This document shows, in pieces, positions 46,439-55,452 of a stretch of 64,000 nt of DNA. The translations under genes were made by a program, and so were the position numbers. The number at the start of each line of letters is the position of its first letter. The stretch's first letter is position 1. Source of the stretch: an uncultured Lachnospiraceae bacterium (GTDB lineage Bacteria; Bacillota; Clostridia; Lachnospirales; Lachnospiraceae). The notes beneath the pieces were generated by a model, which worked only from the letters and a program-made list of their open reading frames with translations, was not told where the DNA came from and did not search any database. The stretch is from positions 38,400-102,399 of the forward strand of contig CATOJE010000003.1 of assembly GCA_951800145.1 (NCBI GenBank). The letters are read 5' to 3'.

Positions 46439-47509
46439 CTACTTCACCTCAACACTCCAGCCCTGGGGCCCTTCGATCTTCCCCAGCTGGATCCCTGTGA
46501 TGGTGTCATAAATCCTCTGGGTCAGCTCCCCGATCCGGTTCCCGCTGATGGGCATCTTCTCCTGCTCATAGCGAAGCTCGCCCACCGGCGAAACCACCGC
46601 CGCTGTACCGGTGCCGAAGCACTCCTCCATCTCACCGCTCTCTGCCGTCTTCACCACTTCATCCACAGAGATTCTTCTCTCCTCCACAGGAATCCCCCAC
46701 AGCTTACAGAGCTGGATGGCAGAATCCCTGGTAACGCCGGGAAGGATGCTTCCATTTAACTTCGGGGTTACCACAGTCCCATTAATCTTAAAGAAGATAT
46801 TCATAGCCCCCACTTCTTCGATGTATTTTCTCTCCACGCCGTCCAGCCATAATACCTGGGCATAGCCCTCGTCATGGGCTTTCACCTGGCTGGCCAGGGA
46901 CGCCACATAATTTCCTCCGGTCTTGGCCTCGCCGATTCCGCCCTTTACAGCCCGCACATACTCATCCTCAATCCAGATCTTCACCGGATCCAGCCCGCTG
47001 GCATAGTACGCGCCTACCGGCGACAGGATTACCATAAACTTATAGGTGTGGGAGGGACGCACCCCCAAAAATGGATCCGTTGCAATGATAAAGGGGCGGA
47101 TATACAGGGAGGTTCCCGGCTTGGTGGGAATCCAGTCCTGATCCACCTTTACCACAGCCTTGATCGCCTCGATAAAAAGCTCCTCCGGAATCTCCGGAAT
47201 ACAAATTCTCCGGTTGCTCCGGTTGGCACGCTTTGCGTTCATATCCGGCCGGAATAGCAGGATCCTTCCATCCTCTGCCTTGTATGCCTTTAATCCCTCA
47301 AACATCTCCTGTCCATAGTGAAATACCATACAGGAGGGCTCTAATTCCAGATTATGATAAGGAACGATTCTGGGGTCAATCCACCCTTTCCCCTCTTCGT
47401 AATCCATCTCAAACATATGGTCGGTAAAAATCGTGCCAAATACTAATGGATTATCCTCTCCTGGTTTCTCCTTTGGACAAGTGGTCCGCTCTACTCTGAT
47501 CGTCTGCAT
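46439..47509 (-). CDS. ilvE: Branched-chain amino acid aminotransferase
   Basis: EMFEGLKAYKAEDGRILLFRPDMNAKRANRSNRRICIPEIPEE. Confidence 0.93.
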   Translation of the reverse strand: MQTIRVERTTCPKEKPGEDNPLVFGTIFTDHMFEMDYEEGKGWIDPRIVPYHNLELEPSCMVFHYGQEMFEGLKAYKAEDGRILLFRPDMNAKRANRSNRRICIPEIPEELFIEAIKAVVKVDQDWIPTKPGTSLYIRPFIIATDPFLGVRPSHTYKFMVILSPVGAYYASGLDPVKIWIEDEYVRAVKGGIGEAKTGGNYVASLASQVKAHDEGYAQVLWLDGVERKYIEEVGAMNIFFKINGTVVTPKLNGSILPGVTRDSAIQLCKLWGIPVEERRISVDEVVKTAESGEMEECFGTGTAAVVSPVGELRYEQEKMPISGNRIGELTQRIYDTITGIQLGKIEGPQGWSVEVK

Positions 47510-47669
47510 ATCTCCATCTCCCTTAGTCTTTGATTTTTTCATTATCTTCCAAAAGAGGGAATCTGTCAATACTTTCTTTTTGTAATCTTTACAATCCGTC
47601 TCCCCTTTGCTATAATACTTTTATCAGCAATCATATTATCTTTATATTTAGGAGAGGAGGCTGACCAGA

Positions 47670-47843
47670 ATGCCCACAAATGAAAAGGAAATTAACTGCT
47701 ACTTATTTGATCAGCTCTCGATTCTGGAGCGAATTGAAGCCGTAACCGATGACGAAAAGGCACTGGCACAGATAGCTATTGAACGGAGGCAGATCGAGCG
47801 AAAGCTATACCAGTTCCCGCCATTAGTCAGTGATGGCAAATAG
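47670..47843 (+). CDS. Small hypothetical protein (57 aa), not in the supplied ORF track
   Basis: GGAGAGGAGG RBS; MPTNEKEINCYLFDQLSILERIEAVTDDEKALAQIAIERRQIERKLYQFPPLVSDGK*; terminator 47867-47907. Confidence 0.65.
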   Translation: MPTNEKEINCYLFDQLSILERIEAVTDDEKALAQIAIERRQIERKLYQFPPLVSDGK

Positions 47844-47866
47844 CTCTTCCAAATTCATCCAAAAAG

Positions 47867-47907
47867 CACAGCCGCCTCAGGTTCTCCCCTGAGGGCTGTG
47901 CTTTCTT
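47867..47907 (+). terminator. Intrinsic terminator
   Basis: AAGCACAGCC ... GGGCTGTGCTTTCTTT. Confidence 0.85.
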
Positions 47908-48004
47908 TAATTCATCTTGCCCATATGAAAATATTGTGCTACGATTATATCCAGTCAAATATTCCGGCAAAATTCATAGCATACATAAAAAGGTGGTGCT
48001 GCAC

Positions 48005-49387
48005 ATGTCATCTGTCAATATACGCAGTAAGAATGACTTCTCCCAGGGAAGTGTAATCAAAAATATCCTGGGCCTGGCTTTGCCTATGACTCTGGCTCAG
48101 CTGATCAATGTATTATACAACATCGTAGACCGAATCTACATCGGGCGGATCCCCAATGACGCCACCATGGCCTTAACCGGGCTTGGCCTCTGCCTTCCCA
48201 TTATCTCCATGGTCATCGCCTTTGCCAATCTCTTCGGCATGGGAGGCGCTCCCCTGTGCTCCATCCAGCGGGGAAAAGGGAATGAAGAGGAGGCGGAAGC
48301 CATCATGGGGAATTCCTTTATCATGATGGTCCTCTGCGGCCTGATCCTGACCATCCTGGGTCTGGCCTTTAAGCGTCCCATGCTCTATCTCTTCGGCGCC
48401 TCCGACGCCACCATCCCTTATGCGGATTCCTATATCACCATCTATCTCCTGGGAAGCATCTTTGTCATGATCGGCCTGGGGATGAACAGCTTCATTAATT
48501 CCCAGGGCTTTGGGACCATCGGCATGCTCACGGTGCTCCTTGGGGCTGTCAGCAATATCATCCTGGATCCCATCTTCATTTTCGTCCTGAAGCTGGGTGT
48601 CCAGGGCGCCGCGTGGGCCACCATTATCTCCCAGGGCCTCTCCGCCCTGTGGATCCTCCGGTTTTTAACCGGAAAGCGGACCATCCTGAAGCTACAGCGG
48701 CGCTCCTTCCGGTTAAAGAAGCAGCGGGTGCTGGAGATCGTGGGCCTGGGGCTTTCCGGCTTCACTATGTCCATCACCAACAGTCTAGTGCAGATCATGT
48801 ATAATGCCAGCCTGGCCCGGTTCGGCGGCGACTTATATGTGGGGATCATGACCGTGGTGAATTCCGTCCGGGAGGTAATCTCCCTCCCTGTCAGCGGCCT
48901 TACCAACAGCGCCCAGCCGGTGATGGGCTATAATTACGGCGCCGGGGAATACAAGCGGGTGAAGCAGGCCATCCTCTTTATGTCCATCGTCTCCATCACC
49001 TACACCACCTTCGCCTGGAGCCTGGTCCACGGCTTCCCCGGCTTCTTTATCCGGATCTTCAACCATGAAGGCGATCTGGTCGCAGCCGGCGTTCCCGCCA
49101 TGCAGATCTACTACTTCGGCTTCTTCATGATGTCCCTGCAGTTTGCGGGGCAGTCCGCCTTTGTCGCCCTAGGGAAATCAAAGAATGCTGTATTTTTCTC
49201 CATCTTCCGGAAGGTGATCATCGTCATCCCGCTGATTCTTATCCTTCCTAATCTGTTCCACCTGGGAACAAATGGAATCTTTATGGCAGAGCCCATCTCC
49301 AACTTCATCGGCGGCCTGGCCTGCTACGGCACTATGCTCTGTACCGTCTGGCCGGAGCTGGGAAAAGGCGCGGACACCTCTGCTTAA
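48005..49387 (+). CDS. MATE family efflux transporter
   Basis: ALPMTLAQLINVLYNIVDRIYIGRIP; NSFINSQGFGTIGMLTVLLGAVSNIILDPIFIF. Confidence 0.93.
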   Translation: MSSVNIRSKNDFSQGSVIKNILGLALPMTLAQLINVLYNIVDRIYIGRIPNDATMALTGLGLCLPIISMVIAFANLFGMGGAPLCSIQRGKGNEEEAEAIMGNSFIMMVLCGLILTILGLAFKRPMLYLFGASDATIPYADSYITIYLLGSIFVMIGLGMNSFINSQGFGTIGMLTVLLGAVSNIILDPIFIFVLKLGVQGAAWATIISQGLSALWILRFLTGKRTILKLQRRSFRLKKQRVLEIVGLGLSGFTMSITNSLVQIMYNASLARFGGDLYVGIMTVVNSVREVISLPVSGLTNSAQPVMGYNYGAGEYKRVKQAILFMSIVSITYTTFAWSLVHGFPGFFIRIFNHEGDLVAAGVPAMQIYYFGFFMMSLQFAGQSAFVALGKSKNAVFFSIFRKVIIVIPLILILPNLFHLGTNGIFMAEPISNFIGGLACYGTMLCTVWPELGKGADTSA

Positions 49388-50787
49388 ACCGGTTGGTCCA
49401 TATCCTCCAGCTCCCTGGCCTCTGCCGGGTATTCCATCACCTCATGGGGATACCGCTTCATCAGCTGGCTTCCCCCCTTATCTCCCTTCAGGGCCAGAAG
49501 CTCCTCCCGGTATCTTTTGTGGAATATCCCTGGGTTTCCCCGCCTTCCCCCATGCTCAAGGCATCCGATGGATGCCAGCTCTGAATAGGAGCGGGGGAGA
49601 AAGTGCTCTATAAGCCCGGCCACCGTCTCCCACCGCAGCCAGGGCTGATCCGCCACCGCATACAGATAATAATCATCCTCCCCCGCCGCCTGGGTTCCCA
49701 GGCGGATGGAAGCGGTAATCCCCTCTGCCGCAAAGGGATTTTCTATGGTCTGAAGCCCCCTCTCCCTTCCAAAGTCCAGGATTTCCGGGTACTGACTCAC
49801 CACAATTACCCTGGTGCCAATTCCCATCTCCTTCTCCAGATGCTCCTTCAGCTTCAAAATTGTCTCCAACCCATATTCAAAAAGCCGCTTTCCCTCCAGC
49901 ATCTCTAAAAGCTTATTTCTTCCAAACCGCCTGCCAAAGCCGGAAGCCAGATAAATCACAGACAAGGTGACAGGCCTTAAGCAAACCACCTGCGCCTCAA
50001 ATCCATCCTTTTCCAGCCGCTCTCTCATCCGCTCCCCGCTCTCTTGTGCCGCCCTTCCATCGGCTTGATTCAGGAGGGTAATCTGACGTACATCCGGAAA
50101 GCGGGAACGGATAGGCTTTAAATAGCCCTCCTCCAGAACGTCTGCTGCTATTTTCTCAGTAACCAGCCACTGGGTCTGTTCTCCTAAATTCTGGTCTGTC
50201 TCCTGGAACCATTTTTCCAAAGACTGATCTGTCTCCTGGAACCGTTCTCTCAAAAACTGGTTTGTCTGCCCTCCAGGCATCCATTCTGCTGAAAGCCACT
50301 CCAGCCCCAGCCCCCAGCGGTGGCAGACCTCCTTAAAAGGCCTTCCCAGCGCCGACAAGCCAAACACCACCAGTATCATATCCACATTTTCCGGAAGCAC
50401 TGGCTCCCTGGACCAGTCCGGCACCTTCATAGGAAGCCTGCGGGAGCCGTCCGCCTCCACCAGGATCACATCCGCCCTTTCACACAGCGCTTCATATGCC
50501 TCCCATCCAGGGAATTCCATCTTTCCCTCTTCCTCCCCACAGATTCCATAATAGACCATCCCTTCTCGAATCATCTGCTCCATCGCCTCTTCAGGCGTTC
50601 TCCCCACCCCGCTATGCTGGTCAGGAATGCGCATATGTGTGGTGGTCATTACCACCGCCTTCCTTCCGGAAGCCTTAGCCTCCCTGGCGATCAATTCCAG
50701 CAGCGTTGTCTTTCCCCCGGATCCCACTGCGGCAATCACATATCCCTTTCCCATCTTTGCCTCCTTGCTTAACGCCCATTCCATCAC
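49384..50787 (-). CDS. Fusion: YqeC (SDMH accessory) + MocA/YgfJ-type molybdopterin nucleotidyltransferase
   Basis: N-term AAVGSGGKTTLLELIAREAKASGRKAVVMTTTHM; C-term VIYLASGFGRRFGRNKLLEMLEGKRLFEYGLETILKLK. Confidence 0.88.
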   Translation of the reverse strand: MMEWALSKEAKMGKGYVIAAVGSGGKTTLLELIAREAKASGRKAVVMTTTHMRIPDQHSGVGRTPEEAMEQMIREGMVYYGICGEEEGKMEFPGWEAYEALCERADVILVEADGSRRLPMKVPDWSREPVLPENVDMILVVFGLSALGRPFKEVCHRWGLGLEWLSAEWMPGGQTNQFLRERFQETDQSLEKWFQETDQNLGEQTQWLVTEKIAADVLEEGYLKPIRSRFPDVRQITLLNQADGRAAQESGERMRERLEKDGFEAQVVCLRPVTLSVIYLASGFGRRFGRNKLLEMLEGKRLFEYGLETILKLKEHLEKEMGIGTRVIVVSQYPEILDFGRERGLQTIENPFAAEGITASIRLGTQAAGEDDYYLYAVADQPWLRWETVAGLIEHFLPRSYSELASIGCLEHGGRRGNPGIFHKRYREELLALKGDKGGSQLMKRYPHEVMEYPAEARELEDMDQPV

Positions 50788-50912
50788 TTCTTGTCTTCAG
50801 TATAGGCGAAACCAGCGAATTCTGCAACGAATTACTGTTCAGACTCTGGAATCCGTGGTATACTTTAGTATATTTGTCTCAAAACCCTACCCATAACAGA
50901 GAGGAAGCCATC

Positions 50913-51842
50913 ATGAAAACAGGAGCCGTTATCATTGCAGCCGGCCACAATCTGTCCCAGGAAAATTTCCAGCCCCTGATGCCCATCGGGGAAACTACCG
51001 TGATCCGCCGCATCATCATCATGCTCAAGCAGGCGGAGATTGATCCCATCGTCATCATTACTGGCCGTGACGGAGACCAGGTAGAAAAGCATGTATCAAA
51101 AATGCGGACCATCTGTCTGCGCAATGAAGAATACCAAACCACCCAGATGTTCGACAGCGTGCGGATGGGCTTAAATTATGTGGAAGATCTCTGCAGCCAG
51201 GTGCTGATTCTTCCAGTAAAATACCCCCTCTTTCTGGAGAACACCGTAAAGCAGCTTCTCCAGACAAAGGAAAAAGCCGCCTGCCCTGTGTACAATGGAC
51301 GCCGGGGCCACCCGGTCCTTTTATCCACCTCCCTGATCCCCTCCCTCCTCCGCTATGACGGCCCTGGCGGGCTGAATGGAGCCCTGCGTCAGGATTCCAT
51401 CAATTCCTCGATTGAAGAAATCCCTGTAAACGATCAGGGCATCAGCCTCTCCATCGAGACAGAGGAGGACTGCAGGCTCCGCTACGACCGCACCCGGAAG
51501 ATCCCGGTTCACAGCGTTTCCCAGCTGTATCTGGAGGGTGATGACATCTTCTTTGGCCCTGGCATCGCCCAGTTCTTAAGCCTGGTGGACCACACCGGCT
51601 CCATGCAGACTGCCTGCCGGCAGATGCACATGTCCTACAGCAAGGGCTGGAAGATCGTAAAGGAGGCGGAAAAGCACCTGGGCTTTCCCCTTCTCCTCAC
51701 CCAGTCCGGCGGTGCGGACGGCGGCTTTTCCCAGCTCACCCCTAAGTCAAAGGACTATCTAACCCGCTATCTGGCCATGGAGCAGGAGCTGGACCAGGAG
51801 GCTAAACGTCTGTTTCAAAAATACTTTGGCCAAACGCCATAA
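50913..51842 (+). CDS. Fusion: MobA-like NTP-transferase domain + ModE-type wHTH domain
   Basis: MKTGAVIIAAGHNLSQENFQPLMPIGETTVIRRII; C-term GPGIAQFLSLVDHTGSMQTACRQMHMSYSKGWKIVKEAEKHLGFPLLLTQSGGADGGFSQLT. Confidence 0.85.
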   Translation: MKTGAVIIAAGHNLSQENFQPLMPIGETTVIRRIIIMLKQAEIDPIVIITGRDGDQVEKHVSKMRTICLRNEEYQTTQMFDSVRMGLNYVEDLCSQVLILPVKYPLFLENTVKQLLQTKEKAACPVYNGRRGHPVLLSTSLIPSLLRYDGPGGLNGALRQDSINSSIEEIPVNDQGISLSIETEEDCRLRYDRTRKIPVHSVSQLYLEGDDIFFGPGIAQFLSLVDHTGSMQTACRQMHMSYSKGWKIVKEAEKHLGFPLLLTQSGGADGGFSQLTPKSKDYLTRYLAMEQELDQEAKRLFQKYFGQTP

Positions 51843-51877
51843 GCGGCCCATAACCATAAGTACAAGGAGTACAAGCG

Positions 51878-52771
51878 ATGCCAGAGCAAATACCAGCAAA
51901 ACACATCGTCACCAAAATCAAGGACAGCAGCTGGTTCGGAATGGACTATAATATGAATATCTACCGAGGCTGCTGCCACGGCTGCATCTATTGCGACAGC
52001 CGTTCCTCCTGCTACCAGATCAAAGCGTTCGACCAGGTAAAGGTCAAGGAAAATGCCCTTTCCATTATTCGGGATGACCTGCGCCGAAAGGCGAAAAAAG
52101 GCGTAGTGGGGACCGGCTCCATGAGCGACCCATACAACCCTTACGAAAAGGAGCTGCAGCTCACCCGCCATGCCCTGGAGCTGGCCGACGCCTTTGGCTT
52201 CGGCATAGGCATTGCCACCAAAAGCACCTTGCTGGAGCGGGATGCGGACATCCTCCAAAGCATCCGGGAGCACTCCCCTGTGCTTCTAAAAGTAACCATC
52301 ACCACGCCCCATGATGAATTATCTAAAAAGGTAGAGCCAGGCGCTCCCCCATCCTCCCAGAGAATGGATCTCATCGCCCGCCTGGCCTCTCAGGGGCTTT
52401 TTGCCGGAATCCTTCTGATGCCGGTCCTTCCCTTTCTGGAGGATCGGGCGGAGGATATCCTCCGCCTGGTCTCCATGGCAGGAGACGCAGGAGCGCGATT
52501 CATCTATCCTGCCTTCGGCATGACCCTGCGGGATAATCAAAAGGAATGGTACTTAGATCGGCTGGAGGAGATTTTCCCCGGAGAGGGCTTAAAGAGCCGA
52601 TACCTGAAAACCTATAAAAATGCCTACTACTGTGCCAGTCCCCAGGCGAAGCAGCTGTGGAATGCCTTTGCCAAAGCCTGCGAAGAAAAGAAAATTCTCT
52701 ACCGCATGCAAGACATCATTCCTGCCTATAAACGTGGATACGAAAACACCCAGCTCAGTTTGTTTGACTGA
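51878..52771 (+). CDS. SPL/Rv2578c-type radical SAM protein
   Basis: NIYRGCCHGCIYCDSRSSCYQI (CxxxCxxC); GTGSMSDPYNPYEKEL. Confidence 0.88.
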   Translation: MPEQIPAKHIVTKIKDSSWFGMDYNMNIYRGCCHGCIYCDSRSSCYQIKAFDQVKVKENALSIIRDDLRRKAKKGVVGTGSMSDPYNPYEKELQLTRHALELADAFGFGIGIATKSTLLERDADILQSIREHSPVLLKVTITTPHDELSKKVEPGAPPSSQRMDLIARLASQGLFAGILLMPVLPFLEDRAEDILRLVSMAGDAGARFIYPAFGMTLRDNQKEWYLDRLEEIFPGEGLKSRYLKTYKNAYYCASPQAKQLWNAFAKACEEKKILYRMQDIIPAYKRGYENTQLSLFD

Positions 52772-52777
52772 GCTGGG
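52749..52777 (+). terminator. Hairpin overlapping the stop codon of the radical SAM gene
   Basis: CCCAGCTCAG-TTTGTTTGA-CTGAGCTGGG perfect 10-bp stem; no strong T-run. Confidence 0.5.
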
Positions 52778-52817
52778 CCGCAAAAGGTTTTCCATTATCT
52801 ACTTTGAAAGCTCAGGG

Positions 52818-52866
52818 TGCGCCCGCCAGATCTTCCTGTGTGGTAGTGTGCCGGTGGCCGGGCGCA
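52818..52866. repeat. Intergenic palindromic repeat, copy C
   Basis: TGCGCCC (52818-52824) GCCAGATCTTCCTGTGTGGTAGTGTGCCGGTGGCC GGGCGCA (52860-52866). Confidence 0.75.
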
Positions 52867-52873
52867 TGACCGT

Positions 52874-53167
52874 TTACTTACAGCAAGCATTTTTCACCAG
52901 TTCTGCATCATTGAGTGCCAAATCTAATAAATTACTTAAAATTTTTGAATAGTCCGGACCAAATGCTTTGACTTTTCTCATGTTGCTTGAAGATATTCGA
53001 ATTGTTATGTTATCCATCCTGTGAAATTGCTTTAACATATCACTTGTCATTTCCGGACAGTCATCATCAAAAACCAATGGCATCTTTTCAGCCGCTTCAA
53101 TCTCAGCGATTTCCTCTGGTGTCAATTCCGCCGGCAAACTATTCATCATAACCATCGCCATATTCAT
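52874..53167 (-). CDS. brnA: BrnA-type antitoxin
   Basis: ITIRISSSNMRKVKAFGPDYSKILSNLLDLAL; directly downstream of and overlapping brnT. Confidence 0.8.
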   Translation of the reverse strand: MNMAMVMMNSLPAELTPEEIAEIEAAEKMPLVFDDDCPEMTSDMLKQFHRMDNITIRISSSNMRKVKAFGPDYSKILSNLLDLALNDAELVKNACCK

Positions 53168-53453
53168 ACCTCGCTTTCTCTATTTTTGTCGCTCGTCTGG
53201 CAGAAATAATCCGAACAACATCTCCTTTCTTAAATGTGCATACTACAAAAAGAACCTTCCCAATCTTGCCCAAAATGTCATATCTATTTTCCCAGGGATG
53301 TTCCTCGTCACTTCGTATCAATTTGTTCTCATCTGCAAACACCTTGGACGCTGTTTCAAACCGTATTCCATGTTTAGCATAATTAAGGGCTGCTTTTTCT
53401 TCATCCCATTCGAAAACTGCTTTTTCATAATCAAAGTCAAAATACTCGTACAT
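53139..53453 (-). CDS. brnT: BrnT-type RNase toxin
   Basis: FEWDEEKAALNYAKHGIRFETASKVFAD...RYDILGKIGKVLFVVCTFKKGDVVRIISARRATKIEKARYE. Confidence 0.92.
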   Translation of the reverse strand: MYEYFDFDYEKAVFEWDEEKAALNYAKHGIRFETASKVFADENKLIRSDEEHPWENRYDILGKIGKVLFVVCTFKKGDVVRIISARRATKIEKARYEYGDGYDE

Positions 53454-53684
53454 TTTCTATTTTCTCTCTTGCTATCTTATTCTCTTCTTATTTTAGCACA
53501 CAGATATCTATTTTGCCACCAATTTTCTGACAAATTTCAATCGCAAATTTCCCATAGACGAATCCAGCAAAATATGTCATAATCGGTAGAAGGGCGGAAT
53601 CATACTATGAAATCTTCCCCGGACACTGTTTACCGGGCGCGAAAGCAAGCGAATTGCCGTGGCCCGTCACTATGGAGGTAGGAA

Positions 53685-54935
53685 ATGGTAGGGAAACGTA
53701 TTATTCAAGTCGAGGAAAAAGTCCCCGTTAACATGCTGATACCCTTAAGCATCCAGCATATGTTCGCCATGTTCGGCGCATCAGTGCTGGTGCCCTTTAT
53801 CTTTGGTATCAATCCGGCGATTGTGCTGTTCATGAACGGCGTGGGAACCCTCCTCTTTATTTTTGTCACAAAGGGAAAGGCGCCGGCATACTTAGGCTCC
53901 AGCTTCGCCTTCCTGGCGCCCGCCGGGATCGTCATCGCAAACTTCGGATATCCTTATGCCTTAGGCGGCTTCGTGGCCGTAGGCTTCTGCGGCTGCATCC
54001 TGGCCTTTATCGTGTACAAATTCGGCACAAAATGGATCGACATCGTCCTTCCCCCGGCAGCCATGGGGCCAGTGGTCGCTTTGATCGGATTAGAGCTGTC
54101 CGCCTCCGCCGCAAGCAATGCAGGGCTTTTGGATGAAGTCATTCAGCCGAAAAATGTTATCGTCTTTCTGGTTACCTTGGGGATCGCAGTCTTTGGAAAT
54201 ATCCTCTTTCGAGGCTTTTTGTCCGTTATCCCCATCCTGATAGCCGTTATCGCCGGCTATATCGCAGCCCTGCTCTGCGGAATAGTAGACTTTACCGAGG
54301 TAAGCGCCGCGCCGTTTTTCGCCATTCCTAATTTCCAGATGCCGAAATTCAGCGCCGAGGCCATCCTGATTATCCTTCCGGTTATTCTGGTCATCACCTC
54401 AGAGCATATCGGCCACCAGGTAGTCACCAGCAAGATCATCGGCCGGGATCTGCTGAAGGAGCCTGGGCTTCACCGCTCCCTTTTCGGAGATAACTTCTCC
54501 ACCATGCTCTCCGGCCTCATCGGCTCCGTGCCCACCACCACCTACGGTGAGAATATCGGAGTTATGGCGGTAACCGGGGTATACAGCGTCTACGTCATCG
54601 CAGGCGCCGCCATCCTTTCCGTGATCTGCTCCTTCAGCGGAAAGCTGTCCACCTTGATCAGCACCATCCCCGGACCGGTTATCGGAGGAATCTCCTTCCT
54701 CCTCTATGGTATGATCGGCACCTCCGGCCTGCGGATCCTGGTGGATTCCAAGGTGGATTACGGGAACTCCAGGAACTTAAGCCTCACCTCCGTGATCTTT
54801 GTCACCGGACTCTCCGGCATTGCTTTAAAAATCGGGAATATCCAGCTCACCGGAATGGTTCTGGCCTGTGTGGTGGGCATGGGGCTGAGCCTGGTATTCT
54901 ATGTACTGGATCGGATGCATTTGACCAATGACTAA
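53685..54935 (+). CDS. UraA-type uracil/xanthine NCS2 permease
   Basis: VNMLIPLSIQHMFAMFGASVLVPFIFGINPAIVLFMNGVGTLLFIFVTKGKAPAYLGSSFAFL; PTTTYGENIGVMAVTGVYS. Confidence 0.92.
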   Translation: MVGKRIIQVEEKVPVNMLIPLSIQHMFAMFGASVLVPFIFGINPAIVLFMNGVGTLLFIFVTKGKAPAYLGSSFAFLAPAGIVIANFGYPYALGGFVAVGFCGCILAFIVYKFGTKWIDIVLPPAAMGPVVALIGLELSASAASNAGLLDEVIQPKNVIVFLVTLGIAVFGNILFRGFLSVIPILIAVIAGYIAALLCGIVDFTEVSAAPFFAIPNFQMPKFSAEAILIILPVILVITSEHIGHQVVTSKIIGRDLLKEPGLHRSLFGDNFSTMLSGLIGSVPTTTYGENIGVMAVTGVYSVYVIAGAAILSVICSFSGKLSTLISTIPGPVIGGISFLLYGMIGTSGLRILVDSKVDYGNSRNLSLTSVIFVTGLSGIALKIGNIQLTGMVLACVVGMGLSLVFYVLDRMHLTND

Positions 54936-55010
54936 AGAATTGTATCGGATAGGGCAGCTCTGTAAGAAAACAGAGCTGCCCTTTACCGCCGCTAAGTATG
55001 CTGTTACCAT

Positions 55011-55403
55011 TTACCCCTCTGGCACCACCGCCACCGCCTCGATCTCGATCACCATTCCATGGTTAAACCTTCCGATCTGCATCGTGCTTCTCGCCGGGGG
55101 ATTCTCCGGAAAAAATCGTTTATATGTTTCATTAAATGCGGAAAAGTCATTAATATCTGATACAAAAACCAAGGTTTTAATCACATGCTTTAAGTCTGAT
55201 CCCGCCTCCCGCAGGAGGATATCCATATTTTTCAGTACCTGCTCTGTCTGCTTGACGATATCTCCCGGCCCCACCAGCTCCTGGGTCACCGGGTCATTTG
55301 CCGTGACCCCCGCGGTGAAAATCAGGTTTCCCGCCCGGTATGCCTGAGAATACCATCCTCCCGGCTTAGGGCACTTGTCTGTTGAAATTCGAATCGCTTC
55401 CAT
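55011..55403 (-). CDS. RidA family deaminase
   Basis: GGWYSQAYRAGNLIFTAGVTANDPVTQELVGPGDIVKQTEQVLKNMDILLREAG. Confidence 0.92.
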   Translation of the reverse strand: MEAIRISTDKCPKPGGWYSQAYRAGNLIFTAGVTANDPVTQELVGPGDIVKQTEQVLKNMDILLREAGSDLKHVIKTLVFVSDINDFSAFNETYKRFFPENPPARSTMQIGRFNHGMVIEIEAVAVVPEG

Positions 55404-55452
55404 GTCTTCCCTCATTCCTTTCTCTGTAAACCCGCTGCCCTCTATTCTGCCA

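Noticed and set aside
53580-53684. PyrR-type or purine riboswitch in the UraA-like permease leader
   Set aside because: Only a 5-bp CCCGG/CCGGG hairpin seen; no recognised PyrR-binding or purine-aptamer sequence
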